Source: Gemmatimonadales bacterium (lineage in GTDB: Bacteria; Gemmatimonadota; Gemmatimonadetes; Palauibacterales; Palauibacteraceae). From it: a DNA stretch of 64,000 bases. Below are positions 44,251 to 53,449 of this stretch, piece after piece (the first letter of the stretch is position 1; each line of letters opens with the position of its first letter). The notes under the pieces were generated by a model, which worked only from the letters and a program-made list of their open reading frames with translations, ran no database searches and had not been told where the DNA came from. Where the stretch lies: NCBI GenBank assembly GCA_009840115.1, contig VXOJ01000007.1:124001-188000 (forward strand), given 5' to 3'. The translations under genes were made by a program, and so were the position numbers.

Positions 44251-46103
44251 ATGGCGACGACGAACGTTCACGGCACCCGATCCCGGATCGGCGCTCTGCT
44301 CGCGCTGATTCTCGCGACCATGGTCCCGGCTCCGTCTCACGCCCAGTCCGGGACCCGGGCGGAGACGGGTACCGTGCAGGGGAGTGTGTCCGATGCGACG
44401 GCCACCGCCGGAGTCGCCGGCGCGCAGGTCTTCGTGGCGGGGACGACGATCGGCACGCTGACCGACGGGGAGGGCCGCTATTCCCTCCGGGGCGTGCCGG
44501 CGGGAGAGCAGGTCGTCACGGTCCGGTTGATCGGCTACCGGGAGGCCAGCCAGCGGGTCACCCGGCCGAGCCGCCCTTCAGCGTGCTGCGAGGCCCCTCG
44601 TCCATCAGCACCTCTGTCAGGGGCGCGCGTCTGGCGCACCCCTTATTCAACACAGAGTCGTATGCCCGGATCGAGGAGAACGGCTTCCGCCGCGTCGGCG
44701 AGTCGCCGCTCTCCACCTTTTCCATCGACGTGGACCGCGCGTCGTACGCCAACGTCCGGCGCTTCATCCAGTCGGGGGAACGGCCGCCCGTCGACGCGGT
44801 CCGGATCGAGGAGATGATCAACTACTTCCCGTACGAGTGGGACGGCGCGGCGGGGGACGATCCCTTCCAGGTCCTCACGGAGGTGTGGGATGCGCCGTGG
44901 AAGCCGGAGCACCGGCTCGTTCGGATCGGACTCAAGGCGCCCTCCGTCGACACGGAGGACCTGCCGCCGAGCAACCTGGTCTTCCTGCTCGACGTATCGG
45001 GGTCGATGTCTTCGCCCGACAAGCTCCCGCTGCTGAAGAAGGCCTTCGCCCTGCTCACCGAGCAGCTCAGACCGCAGGACCGGGTCGCGATCGTCGTCTA
45101 CGCCGGCGCGGCGGGACTCGTGCTTCCCTCGACGCCGGGGAACCGGCGCGGCCGCATCCTGGCGGCCGTGGAGCGGCTGGAGGCCGGCGGAAGCACGGCG
45201 GGCGGCGCCGGGATCGCGCTCGCCTACGACGTGGCGCGGAAGCACTTCATCGAGGACGGCAACAACCGCGTCATTCTCGCGACCGACGGGGACTTCAACG
45301 TGGGCGCCTCCAGCGACGAGGCGATGATGCGCCTCATCGAGAGGGAACGGGAGAGCGGGATCTTCCTCACCGTCCTCGGCTTCGGCACCGGGAACCTCAA
45401 GGACTCGAAGATGGAGGGGATCGCCAACCGCGGGAACGGCAACTTCCACTACGTCGACGGCCTCCTCGAGGCCCGGAAGGTGCTCGTGGAGGAGATGGGA
45501 GGGACGCTGTTCACGGTCGCGAAGGACGTGAAGCTGCAGGTGGAGTTCAACCCCGCGCGCGCGGCCGCGTACCGGTTGATCGGGTACGAAAACCGGTTGC
45601 TCGCCGACGAGGACTTCAACGACGACACGAAGGACGCGGGTGAACTCGGGGCCGGCCACACGGTGACGGCGCTGTACGAGGTCGTGCCCGCGGGCCTCCC
45701 GGTCCCGCGCGGCGTGGATCCGTTGCGGTACCAGCCTGCCGCCGAGCCGACGCCGCCCGTCGAAGCGGCCCCGGGCGCGTTCGAGGACGAACTGCTTTAC
45801 GTGAAGGTCCGGTACAAGGACCCGGACGGCTCCGAGAGCCGGCTCCTGGCGCATGCGGTCGCGGACCGCTCCCGGTCGCCCTCGCGGAGCTTCCGCTTCG
45901 CCGCGGCCGTGGCGGGGTTCGGCATGCTGCTGCGAGACTCGCCCCACGCCGGAGGGCTCTCGCCGGATGATGTCATCTCGCTGGCCGAAGGCGGGCGAGG
46001 CGACGATCCGCGGGGCTACCGCGGCGAGTTCATCCGACTCGTGGAGACGGTGCGCGACCTGGACCTGCTCGGAACGGCAGCGGAGGAGGACGACCGGCGC
46101 TAA
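44251..46103 (+). pseudogene. Von Willebrand factor A / DUF3520 protein with carboxypeptidase-regulatory N-terminus, frame broken near 44560-44600
   Basis: From ATG 44251 (AGGAGA upstream) the first frame encodes a signal peptide (SRIGALLALILATMVPAPSH, AQ) and a carboxypeptidase-regulatory fold (VQGSVSDATATAGVAGAQVF, TLTDGEGRYSLRGVPAGEQV, RLIGYREAS). After about 44575 this frame loses sense. The frame offset by -1 then carries FNTESYARIEENGF, PLSTFSIDVDRASYANVRRF, the VWA MIDAS FLLDVSGSMSSPDK and a DUF3520 C-terminus ending at 46103. Normal relatives have both parts in one protein with a longer linker. A one-base loss (modulo 3), perhaps with a small deletion, is inferred. A shortened protein could start at GTG 44583. 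Confidence 0.7.
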
Positions 46104-46114
46104 CTTGGCGCCCC

Positions 46115-46876
46115 TTGAAGCTCAATCGACGCATCTCCGGCCAGATCGAACGGCCGGCGGACAAGCGGCGCTACGTCCGCCGGCTGTTCACCGGCGTGGC
46201 CGACCGCTACGACCTCACCAACGATGTCATGTCGCTGGGCCTCCACCGCCGGTGGAAGCGCCGGCTGCTCGCCCGGGCCGACCTGCGCCCGGGCCACCGC
46301 GTCCTCGATCTCGCGGCCGGCACGGGAGACCTCGCCCGCGGAGCGCTGGACCGCGCCGCGCGGGACGCGTTCGAGATCCGGGTCGTCGCCGCGGATCTCA
46401 CGCCGGAGATGATGCGCGTGGGGCGCGCGAGACCGGGCCCCGATCTGGCCGGTTGGATCGGAGCCGATGCGCTCCGTCTGCCCTTCCCCGATGGCGCGTT
46501 CGACCGCGTCGTCGTCAGCTACGGGCTGAGGAACTTCGCCGGTCTGGATGCCGCGCTGGCCGAGAGCTTCCGCTGCCTGCGACCGGGCGGAAGGCTCGTC
46601 TCGCTCGACTTCGGCCACCCGCGCTCCGCGGCGCTGCGCCGCATCTACCTCGGGTATCTCGACGTCTCGACCCGGATCGCGGGTTGGGCGATTCACCGCG
46701 ACCCGGAGTCCTACGTGTACATTCCCGAGTCGCTGAGGAGGTTTCCGGACCAGCGCGAGATGGCCCGCAGGATGGAAGCGGCCGGGTTCGTGGAGTGCGG
46801 CTACGAAGACCTGATGATGGGCACGATGGCCATCAACTACGGAGACCGCCGCGACGCGGCCGGAAACTCGGGTTAG
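46115..46876 (+). CDS. ubiE: Demethylmenaquinone / ubiquinone methyltransferase
   Basis: The 253-residue SAM methyltransferase acts in the last steps of menaquinone or ubiquinone synthesis (ubiE/menG). It has FTGVADRYDLTNDVMSLGLH and RRWKRRL (UbiE signature), VLDLAAGTGDLARGAL (SAM motif I), VVVSYGLRNFAGLDAALAES, RCLRPGGRLVSLDF, and closing MMGTMAINYG. The start is TTG at 46115, 11 nt after the VWA stop. TAACTT, which includes that stop, is 8 nt upstream. The 3' end overlaps the convergent AbrB-like gene by 4 nt. Confidence 0.92.
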   Translation: MKLNRRISGQIERPADKRRYVRRLFTGVADRYDLTNDVMSLGLHRRWKRRLLARADLRPGHRVLDLAAGTGDLARGALDRAARDAFEIRVVAADLTPEMMRVGRARPGPDLAGWIGADALRLPFPDGAFDRVVVSYGLRNFAGLDAALAESFRCLRPGGRLVSLDFGHPRSAALRRIYLGYLDVSTRIAGWAIHRDPESYVYIPESLRRFPDQREMARRMEAAGFVECGYEDLMMGTMAINYGDRRDAAGNSG

Positions 46877-47064
46877 ATGTTGGGGCTGGATTCCGTCTTC
46901 CAGACGGTGAACTGGCGCTGGCCGGATTCGCTTTCCTCGAGGCGAACCTTCAACGCATCGCCATCGGTCAGACGCATGTGGTCGCGCATCTCCAACGGAA
47001 TCGTGATACGACCACCGCTTCCTACGGTGATGTCGCGGTAGTAAAGGACGCGGAAGATCGCCAT
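46873..47064 (-). CDS. AbrB/MazE-type swapped-hairpin DNA-binding protein
   Basis: The 63-residue protein is a single AbrB/SpoVT-like domain: DITVGSGGRITIPLEMRDHM, then RLTDGDALKVRLEE. Such small proteins are either transition regulators or antitoxins (MazE-like); no toxin adjoins. A GGGGAGG ribosome site precedes the ATG. On the minus strand, TCGCCA (47136-47141) and TATATT (47113-47118), 17 nt apart, form a possible promoter in the gap shared with the divergent ABC gene, which it might regulate. Confidence 0.75.
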   Translation of the reverse strand: MAIFRVLYYRDITVGSGGRITIPLEMRDHMRLTDGDALKVRLEESESGQRQFTVWKTESSPNI

Positions 47065-47159
47065 CTAACCTCCCCATGGAGGGTTGGATTCGGCTGAGCG
47101 AGGGGAATCCTCAATATATCGACGGGGCGGCTGCGTGGCGACGGGTCCGGGCAGTCCGT

Positions 47160-48122
47160 ATGATCGGGGCCGTGAATACACCGGCCATTCGCCTGCGGGG
47201 CGTCACGAAGCGCTTCGACAAGAAGATGGCGGTCCGCGACCTCGACCTTGAGATCCCGCGCGGATCGATCTACGGGCTCATCGGCCCGAACGGCGCCGGA
47301 AAGACCACGACGCTCCGGATCATCCTCGACATCATCGGGCCCGACGCCGGTTCCGTGGATGTCTTCGGCTCTCCCAACGTCGAGGCCATGCGCCAACGCA
47401 TCGGGTACCTGCCGGAGGAGCGCGGCCTGTACCAGAAGATGACGGCCACCGACCACCTCGCGTTCTTCGGCCAGCTGAAGGGTCTGAAGCGGAAGGAGGC
47501 GCTCGCGCGGGCCCGGACCGGGCTGGATGCGGTGGGCCTCGGCGACCGGGCGGACGACAAGGTGGAGACCTTCTCGAAGGGGATGGCCCAGAAGGCCCAG
47601 TTCCTCGGGGTCATCCTTCACCAGCCCGACCTGCTGGTGCTCGACGAGCCGTTCAGCGGCCTCGATCCGCTGAACGTCGAACTGTTCAAGCAACTCCTGC
47701 AGGAACGTCAGCGGGCCGGGGCCACGATTCTGCTCTCCACGCACCTCATCGAGGACGCCGAGCGCCTGTGCGAGCGCGTGTGCATGATCGCGGGAGCGAC
47801 CAAGGTGCTCGATGGCCGCGTGCGCGACATCAAGGCTGCGGCGGGGCGGCGCGACATCGCGCTTTCGTTCGAGGGGAACCCCACGTTCCTCGATGCGCCG
47901 GACCTCATCGAAGACATCTCCGCGCACGGCACGTACGTGGAAGTCCGCATGCTGGAGGGAGCGGACCCCCAGGCGTTGCTGCGGCGGGCGGTGGACAGCG
48001 GCGCCCTGATCTCGCGCTTCGAACTCATCGAGCCTTCGCTGCGCCAGATCTTCATCGAGAAGGCGACCGAGGCCGGCCTCTCGCATGAGGACGAGAGCGA
48101 AGACGACGAGGCGGCCGCATGA
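47160..48122 (+). CDS. ABC transporter ATP-binding protein (NatA-type)
   Basis: The 320-residue ATPase has Walker A (GPNGAGKTTTLR), RIGYLPEERGLYQKMTATDH, signature TFSKGMAQKAQFLG, Walker B (LLVLDEPFSGLDP) and switch LLSTHLIEDAERLCERV. A DUF4162-like C-terminal extension (about 225-310) is typical of NatA exporters, which extrude Na+ or drugs with a NatB permease. ATG 47160 is the start nearest to the ATPase fold; ATG 47076 would add a non-conserved extension. It overlaps the permease by 4 nt. Confidence 0.9.
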   Translation: MIGAVNTPAIRLRGVTKRFDKKMAVRDLDLEIPRGSIYGLIGPNGAGKTTTLRIILDIIGPDAGSVDVFGSPNVEAMRQRIGYLPEERGLYQKMTATDHLAFFGQLKGLKRKEALARARTGLDAVGLGDRADDKVETFSKGMAQKAQFLGVILHQPDLLVLDEPFSGLDPLNVELFKQLLQERQRAGATILLSTHLIEDAERLCERVCMIAGATKVLDGRVRDIKAAAGRRDIALSFEGNPTFLDAPDLIEDISAHGTYVEVRMLEGADPQALLRRAVDSGALISRFELIEPSLRQIFIEKATEAGLSHEDESEDDEAAA

Positions 48123-49450
48123 ACCCGTTCACGCCCAGGGTCGCCGCGGTGATCCGCCGGGAGTTCGTGCTGCGCGTGAAGTCGAAGTGGTTCCTCCTCT
48201 CCACGCTGGGCCTCCCGGTGCTGATCGTCGGGCTCGGCGGCCTCGCCGGCTTCCTCGCCGTGAGGAGCGCGACGGATGCGGGCGAGGCGCGCCGGGTCAT
48301 CGGGGTCGCCGACCCCGCGGGGCTCATCGGAGACCTCCTCGTCGAGGAGTTTCTCGCGGACTCGCTCGACGCCGTGCGGGCCGCGGACATGGAGGAGCTT
48401 TCGATCGACGAGGCGCGGACGCGGCTCTCCGATTCGTCCTACGACCTGCTCCTGATGATCCCCAGGAGCGCGGGCCGGCGCTCCGCGGAGATGCCGGGCG
48501 AAACAGCGGGGGCGAACGAAGGGGAGGGGGACGACGGGCGGACGACGCTGCTCGCGCGGGCCAGCGTTCCCTCCGTCATCGAGGGCTCGGTCCGGGGCGC
48601 CCTGCAGCGGGCATCGGTGCGGGCGCGCCTGCGCTCGATCGGCGTGCAGAGCATCGATCCCGGCGCGCTGCTCCAGCGGACTTCGTTCGAAGTCATCAAC
48701 GTCACGGAGTCCGGCGAAGCGCGGTCCCAGGATATCTACCGGGCGCTCAGCTTCGGCATCGCGTTCTTCTTCTACTTCGTCCTGCTCATCTACGGGCAGA
48801 TGATCGTGCGGGCGATCCTCGAGGAGAAGCAGTCCGACATCGTCGAGATCATGGTCTCGTCGCTGCGCCCGTGGGAGCTGATGCTGGGCAAGATCGTGGG
48901 CGTCGGGGCGGTGGGCATCGCGCAGATGGCCGTCTGGGCCCTGATCTTCGCGCTCGCGGCGGTGTACGGCCTCACCGCGGGGGCCTCCACGCTGGCGGAG
49001 GCGGGGATCGACCTCGCGAGCATCGCGGTCCCGTGGGGCGCGCTCGTGCTGATGTTCTTCTTCCTCATCTTCGGCTATCTGCTCTACGCGGGCATGTTCG
49101 CCGGCGCCGGCGCGACGATCAGCAACGAGCACGACGCCCAGCAGGTGATGCTCCCGATCACGATGCTGATCATCCTCCCCTTCATCGCGACGCAGGGCGT
49201 GATCCAGAGTCCGAACGCCGGGTGGGGCGTCATCCTCTCCCTCGTGCCGTTCTTCAGTCCGCTGGTGATGCCGGCGCGGCTGTTCGCCACTTCGGTCCCG
49301 GTGTGGCAGTGGCTCGCCTCGCTGGTGCTGCTGGGAGTCTTCGTCCTCGGGGCGGCGTGGGTCGCGGGCCGCATCTTCCGGGTCGGGATCCTGATGAAGG
49401 GCCAGCGCGCCAATCTGCCGCAGGTGCTGCGGTGGATACGCCACGGCTGA
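48119..49450 (+). CDS. ABC-2 type permease (NatB-like)
   Basis: The 443-residue membrane protein has a first helix near 25-45 (FLLSTLGLPVLIVGLGGLAG), a large extracytoplasmic domain to about 210, then five to six helices (FGIAFFFYFVLLIYGQMIVR, VLMFFFLIFGYLLYAGMFAG, MLPITMLIILPFIAT). The EEKQSDIVEIMVSSLRPWEL loop before helix 3 is typical of NatB/ABC-2 exporters. Partner of the preceding ATPase. The tupA start lies inside its last 19 nt. Confidence 0.88.
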   Translation: MNPFTPRVAAVIRREFVLRVKSKWFLLSTLGLPVLIVGLGGLAGFLAVRSATDAGEARRVIGVADPAGLIGDLLVEEFLADSLDAVRAADMEELSIDEARTRLSDSSYDLLLMIPRSAGRRSAEMPGETAGANEGEGDDGRTTLLARASVPSVIEGSVRGALQRASVRARLRSIGVQSIDPGALLQRTSFEVINVTESGEARSQDIYRALSFGIAFFFYFVLLIYGQMIVRAILEEKQSDIVEIMVSSLRPWELMLGKIVGVGAVGIAQMAVWALIFALAAVYGLTAGASTLAEAGIDLASIAVPWGALVLMFFFLIFGYLLYAGMFAGAGATISNEHDAQQVMLPITMLIILPFIATQGVIQSPNAGWGVILSLVPFFSPLVMPARLFATSVPVWQWLASLVLLGVFVLGAAWVAGRIFRVGILMKGQRANLPQVLRWIRHG

Positions 49451-50259
49451 ACTTCGCCCTCCTCTTCGCGCTCGGCGGCGGCGTCTGCGCCGGGGGGTGC
49501 GGGACGGACGCGGACACGTTCGTGCTCGGCGCCACGACCTCCACCTACGATTCGGGTCTGCTCGAACACCTGATCGCCCGCTTCAACGAAGACCATCCAG
49601 GGCTCCGGGTGCGCACGGTCATCGCCGGGAGCGGCGAAGCGCTGGAACTCGGCCGGACGGGAGACGTGGACCTCCTGCTCGTGCACGCGCCGGAGGCCGA
49701 GGCCCGCTTCGTCGAGGCGGGTCACGCGCCGGGGCGGAGTCCCGTCCTCGTCAACGGATACGTGATTGCCGGGCCGCCCTCGGATCCGGCGCGGATTCGC
49801 GGGTCCGCATCCCCGTCCGAGGCGTTCGCGGCGCTCGCGCGGGGGGAGCACGGCTTCGTCTCGCGGGGCGACAGTTCGGGCACGCATTACCGCGAGATCG
49901 CCTTCTGGCGCGAGGCCGGCGCGGCCGCCGCGGGCGCGTGGCACGTGGAGTCCGGGCAGGGACAGGCGACGACGCTACACGTGGCCAGCGAACGCGGCGC
50001 CTACGTGCTCACGGATGATGCGACGTTCGCGATGCTGTCGCAGGCGCTCGACCTGGAGGCGCTCGTCGAGGGCCACCCGTCGCTGCGCAACGTCTACTCG
50101 CTGCTCGCGCCGCGGGCCGCGCTCCGGCCGGAACGCGCCGCCGTCTTCGCGGACTGGCTGCGCTCCGCAAACGGACGCCGCGCCATCGCGGAATTCCGGG
50201 TGCGCGACGGCCCCGAGGCCCTCTTCGCCCCGTGGCCTGGCGACGATCCCGCGAACTAG
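49432..50259 (+). CDS. tupA: Tungstate-binding lipoprotein of an ABC importer
   Basis: The 275-residue protein begins at GTG 49432 inside the end of the permease gene, with a lipoprotein-like signal ending VCAGGCGTD. It has the TupA fold: FVLGATTSTYDSGLLEHLIA, AGSGEALELGRTGDVDLLLV, HGFVSRGDSSGTHYREIAFW and a C-terminal lobe with FADWLRSANGRRAIAEF. The SRGDSSGTH motif marks tungstate-binding proteins of the Tup type. It delivers WO4 to the permease and ATPase encoded next. Tungsten or molybdenum selectivity cannot be told from sequence. Confidence 0.88.
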   Translation: MDTPRLNFALLFALGGGVCAGGCGTDADTFVLGATTSTYDSGLLEHLIARFNEDHPGLRVRTVIAGSGEALELGRTGDVDLLLVHAPEAEARFVEAGHAPGRSPVLVNGYVIAGPPSDPARIRGSASPSEAFAALARGEHGFVSRGDSSGTHYREIAFWREAGAAAAGAWHVESGQGQATTLHVASERGAYVLTDDATFAMLSQALDLEALVEGHPSLRNVYSLLAPRAALRPERAAVFADWLRSANGRRAIAEFRVRDGPEALFAPWPGDDPAN

Positions 50260-50268
50260 ATTCGGCTC

Positions 50269-50967
50269 GTGGATCCGCTGCTCGAGGCTCTCCGGCTCAT
50301 CACGTCGGGTGACCTGTACGTCTGGAACGTCATCCTCCGCTCGCTGCAGATCAGCGGATCGGCGCTCCTCCTGGCGATGGTCATCGGACTCCCCATCGGG
50401 ATCGCGGTCGGGCTGACGCGGTTCCGGCTTCGCCTGCCCCTGGTCGCCGTGATCAACGCGGGGCTCGCCTTTCCCCCCGTCGTGGTCGGCCTCGGGGTCT
50501 TCCTCGTCCTGTCGCGGGCGGGCCCGCTCGGCGACCTGCAACTCCTCTACACGCCGGCCGCCATGATCGGCGCCCAGGCGATCCTCGCGGGGCCCTACAT
50601 CGCTGCGGTAAGCCTCGCCGCGGTGGAGAACATTCCCCGGGACATCTCGCTCCAGGCGCGGGCGCTCGGCGCGAGCCGGTGGCAGGCGATCGTCCTGCAG
50701 TTGCGGGAAGTGCGGACGTCGCTCGTCGCCGCGGTGGCGGCGGGGTTCGGGGCCATCATCAGCGAGGTCGGGGCGGTGATGATGGTGGGGGGCAACATCC
50801 TCGGAGAAACCCGGGTGATGACGACCGCGATCGTGCTGGAGACGCGGCGCGGCAACTTTGACGTCGCGATCGCCATGGGAATCGTCCTCATGCTCATCGC
50901 CCTGTGCGTGAACGCGGTGCTCCTCCTGCTCGGCCGGCGCACGATCCGCCGCGGCCAGGCCGCGTGA
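50269..50967 (+). CDS. tupB: Tungstate ABC transporter permease
   Basis: The 232-residue protein has about five helices and the binding-protein-dependent permease loop IPRDISLQARALGASRWQAI that docks on the ATPase. Further helices follow at FGAIISEVGAVMMVGGNILG and MGIVLMLIALCVNAVLLLLG. The start is GTG 50269, 9 nt after tupA. TAGATT, overlapping the tupA stop, lies 6 nt upstream, so an internal promoter is possible. It overlaps tupC by GTGA. Confidence 0.88.
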   Translation: MDPLLEALRLITSGDLYVWNVILRSLQISGSALLLAMVIGLPIGIAVGLTRFRLRLPLVAVINAGLAFPPVVVGLGVFLVLSRAGPLGDLQLLYTPAAMIGAQAILAGPYIAAVSLAAVENIPRDISLQARALGASRWQAIVLQLREVRTSLVAAVAAGFGAIISEVGAVMMVGGNILGETRVMTTAIVLETRRGNFDVAIAMGIVLMLIALCVNAVLLLLGRRTIRRGQAA

Positions 50968-52088
50968 ACGCCGCCGTCCGCCCGCTTCTCGGCGGTGTCG
51001 GCCTGCGCCGCGTCTACGGCGCCAGGACGGCCGTCGAGGTGGATCGCATCGAACTGCGGGAGGGCGAGATGCTCGCGGTGTTCGGGCCGAACGGGGCCGG
51101 CAAGTCCACCTTGCTGCGCCTCCTCGCCATGCTGGAGAAGCCGGACGCCGGAGAGGTCACTTTCCGCGGCGGATCGGGGCGGGCGGCGGAGCGGGCGCTG
51201 CGGGCCGCGTCCGCCGTCGTGTTTCAGCGCCCCCACTTCTGGAGCGATTCCGTCGAGTACAACGTCGGGCTGGGCCTGTCCCTGCGCGGCGTGCCCCGCG
51301 CCGAATCGCGCGCCCGTTCGCGCGCCGTGTGCGAGCAACTCGCGATCTCGCACCTGCTGGGAGCCCCGATATCGCGGTTGTCCGGAGGAGAAGCGCAGCG
51401 CGTGGCGCTCGCGCGGGCGCTGGTTCTGGACCCGGAGATCCTTTTCCTCGACGAGCCGACGGCGAATCTCGACACCGATTCACGGCTCGATCTCCGCCAC
51501 GACCTGGAGCGTGTCGCCCGAGAACGGGCGACGAGCGTCTTTCTCATCACGCACGACCGGGGCGAGGCCTTCCACCTCGCGGACCGGGTCGCCGTGATCC
51601 GAGACGGGAAGCTGGTCCAGACGGGTACGCCGAAGGAGATCTACGAGAATCCCGCGGACGTCTACACGGCCCGCGTCACCGGGGCGGAGTTCACGATCGC
51701 CGGCGTCGTGACGCGGGCGCACGAGCGCATGGTCACGGTCGACATCGGGGGCGCCTCCCTCGTGACCCTGGGCGAGGCGGCGCCGGGCACGCCCGTGAAG
51801 ATCGCCTACCGGCCGGAAGACCTCGTCCTCGGCCCCCCGGACGTCCCGCCGGCGGATCTGAGCACACGCAACCTGGTCGTCGCGACCGTGGAGGAACGGC
51901 GAGACATGGGCGGGCTCGTGCGGCTGCGGCTCCGCGGTCCCGTCGAACTCGTCGCCCTCGTCACGCTCGACGCCGCGGAGGAACTCGGCGTCGACCGGGG
52001 AGTGCGCGTCGCGGTGCGCGCGAAGGCCACGGCGCTGCATGCGTTCGCGGCGGCCCCGGCGGCGGCTCCGCCCGGCCCGGCCACATAG
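50964..52088 (+). CDS. tupC: Tungstate ABC transporter ATP-binding protein
   Basis: The 374-residue ATPase has Walker A (FGPNGAGKSTLLRLL), signature ISRLSGGEAQRVALARALVL, Walker B (ILFLDEPTANLD) and switch FLITHDRGEAFHLADRVAVI. The C-terminal extension from about 230 (DVYTARVTGAEFTIAGVVTR onward, then RNLVVATVEERRDMGGLVRL) is a TOBE/MOP-like oxyanion regulatory region, as found in molybdate and tungstate ATPases. GTG 50964 overlaps the tupB stop. Terminal 20 residues are Ala/Pro-rich. Confidence 0.88.
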   Translation: MNAAVRPLLGGVGLRRVYGARTAVEVDRIELREGEMLAVFGPNGAGKSTLLRLLAMLEKPDAGEVTFRGGSGRAAERALRAASAVVFQRPHFWSDSVEYNVGLGLSLRGVPRAESRARSRAVCEQLAISHLLGAPISRLSGGEAQRVALARALVLDPEILFLDEPTANLDTDSRLDLRHDLERVARERATSVFLITHDRGEAFHLADRVAVIRDGKLVQTGTPKEIYENPADVYTARVTGAEFTIAGVVTRAHERMVTVDIGGASLVTLGEAAPGTPVKIAYRPEDLVLGPPDVPPADLSTRNLVVATVEERRDMGGLVRLRLRGPVELVALVTLDAAEELGVDRGVRVAVRAKATALHAFAAAPAAAPPGPAT

Positions 52089-52095
52089 CGGGCTG

Positions 52096-53328
52096 CTACG
52101 GCGAACGCCGCCTTATCCCGGGCCCCGTCCAGATGACGATGGCGCCGCAGCGCCCTACGGCCCCGCCGAACTCGGCCGGCAACTCGCTGGGGCCTCGATA
52201 GACCTCGATCCCGGCGATCTCGGACGGCGTGACGAAGTTGTCGATCGAGTCGCCGCCCCCGCCGTCGCGGATCACGCGCACGCCGTCCAGGTAGACGTTC
52301 GCGTTCTGGCACCCGTACTCGGCGCGACTGCTCAGGCTCGGGGCGCCCCGCGTCATGCGGATCGTGCAGTTGTTGTTCGCGCCTCCGGTGCACTCGGTGC
52401 GCACGCCCGGAATCCGTCCCAGGTAGTGCGTGACCCGGATCGCGCCGGCGTCCTGGATGTCGTCCCGCGTGAGAAACACCCCTCCGCCGATCGCCTCGCC
52501 CAGTTCACGCCGGTCGTAGAATCCCTGCAACTCCAATCGTTTTTCCCGCAACGCCGTGACGACGATGGGCGCGAGTTCGATCGGGTCCACGCTGAGTTCG
52601 AAGTCCACCTGCACGGTCCGGTCGCTGGGGAGACGCACCAGCTGGTCCAGGGGATCGAAGGTGAGGTGATCCACGGTCACGCGGTACATCCCCGGACTGA
52701 GGTCGGTGAACATGAAGCGGCCGCTGCCGTCGGTCATCCTCTGCCGGTCCTCCGCCAACAAGGTGTCCGAGAGAACGACGTTCGCCGCTTCGATCGGACG
52801 CCCGGAACGCCGATCGAGCACCCGGCCCACGATCCGGCCCGGCACCGTGAGCAGGCTGGCGAGCACGCCTTCCTCCACGCCCAGGAGGATGTCCCACCCG
52901 GCGGGGGGGCCCGGTTCGATGCTCACCCGCGTCGGCTCCGTGCGGAAAGACGGGAACCCCGCGGTCACCGTGAGGTCTTCCAGCGGCGGAAGGCCGCAGA
53001 GGACGTATACGCCCTCGCCGTCCGCCTCCACGGAGACGGTGCGCTGCCGTCCCTCGCCTTCGGTCCAGGTCGCGGAGACCGTGGCCCCCGGAAGGAGGAT
53101 GCCCTGGAGCGTATCGCGGACGATGCCCGCGAGACCGGTGAGGGACGGATCCATCTCCGGCGGACACGTCACGAAAGTCCGCGGAGGCGTCGGGGACGGG
53201 CTCTGCGCGGCCAGGCGGGATCCGGCCGGGGTCAGGATCGCGGCTGCCGCCAGAACGCAGGACGCGGCCCGGTAACGGGCCCTTCTCCGAGCCTGCGTCT
53301 CCGACCGACTCTCTCGCTGTGTTCGCAT
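52096..53328 (-). CDS. Exported carboxypeptidase-regulatory plus TonB-plug protein without a barrel
   Basis: The 410-residue protein has an Arg-rich signal region, then two carboxypeptidase-regulatory-type folds (QGILLPGATVSATWTEGEGR; GRVLDRRSGRPIEAANVVLS, SGRFMFTDLSPGMYRVTVDH). After a VELAPIVVTA-like strand it has a TonB-receptor plug-like domain: ELQGFYDRRELGEAIGGGVF, VYLDGVRVIRDGGGGDSIDN, IAGIEVYRGPSELPAEFGGA and RCGAIVIWT. It stops there, without the 22-strand barrel. Paralogues lie at 55774-56823 and 58278-59690. Function unknown. Confidence 0.8.
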   Translation of the reverse strand: MRTQRESRSETQARRRARYRAASCVLAAAAILTPAGSRLAAQSPSPTPPRTFVTCPPEMDPSLTGLAGIVRDTLQGILLPGATVSATWTEGEGRQRTVSVEADGEGVYVLCGLPPLEDLTVTAGFPSFRTEPTRVSIEPGPPAGWDILLGVEEGVLASLLTVPGRIVGRVLDRRSGRPIEAANVVLSDTLLAEDRQRMTDGSGRFMFTDLSPGMYRVTVDHLTFDPLDQLVRLPSDRTVQVDFELSVDPIELAPIVVTALREKRLELQGFYDRRELGEAIGGGVFLTRDDIQDAGAIRVTHYLGRIPGVRTECTGGANNNCTIRMTRGAPSLSSRAEYGCQNANVYLDGVRVIRDGGGGDSIDNFVTPSEIAGIEVYRGPSELPAEFGGAVGRCGAIVIWTGPGIRRRSP

Positions 53329-53449
53329 CCCGCGGTCTCCGCCGCTACGTCGCCAAGCCACGCGTGGAAGGTAACGCGGGCACCGGTATTGCGAGAGCCT
53401 CCCGCCCGCTGTCACTCTTTCGAGGGTTCTTCGGCCGCGGAGTCTCGTT

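Noticed and set aside
44540-44620. Programmed ribosomal frameshift in the von Willebrand A gene
   Set aside because: No slippery heptamer followed by a clear stem-loop was found, and the usual interdomain linker also appears to be missing, which fits mutation or sequencing error better.
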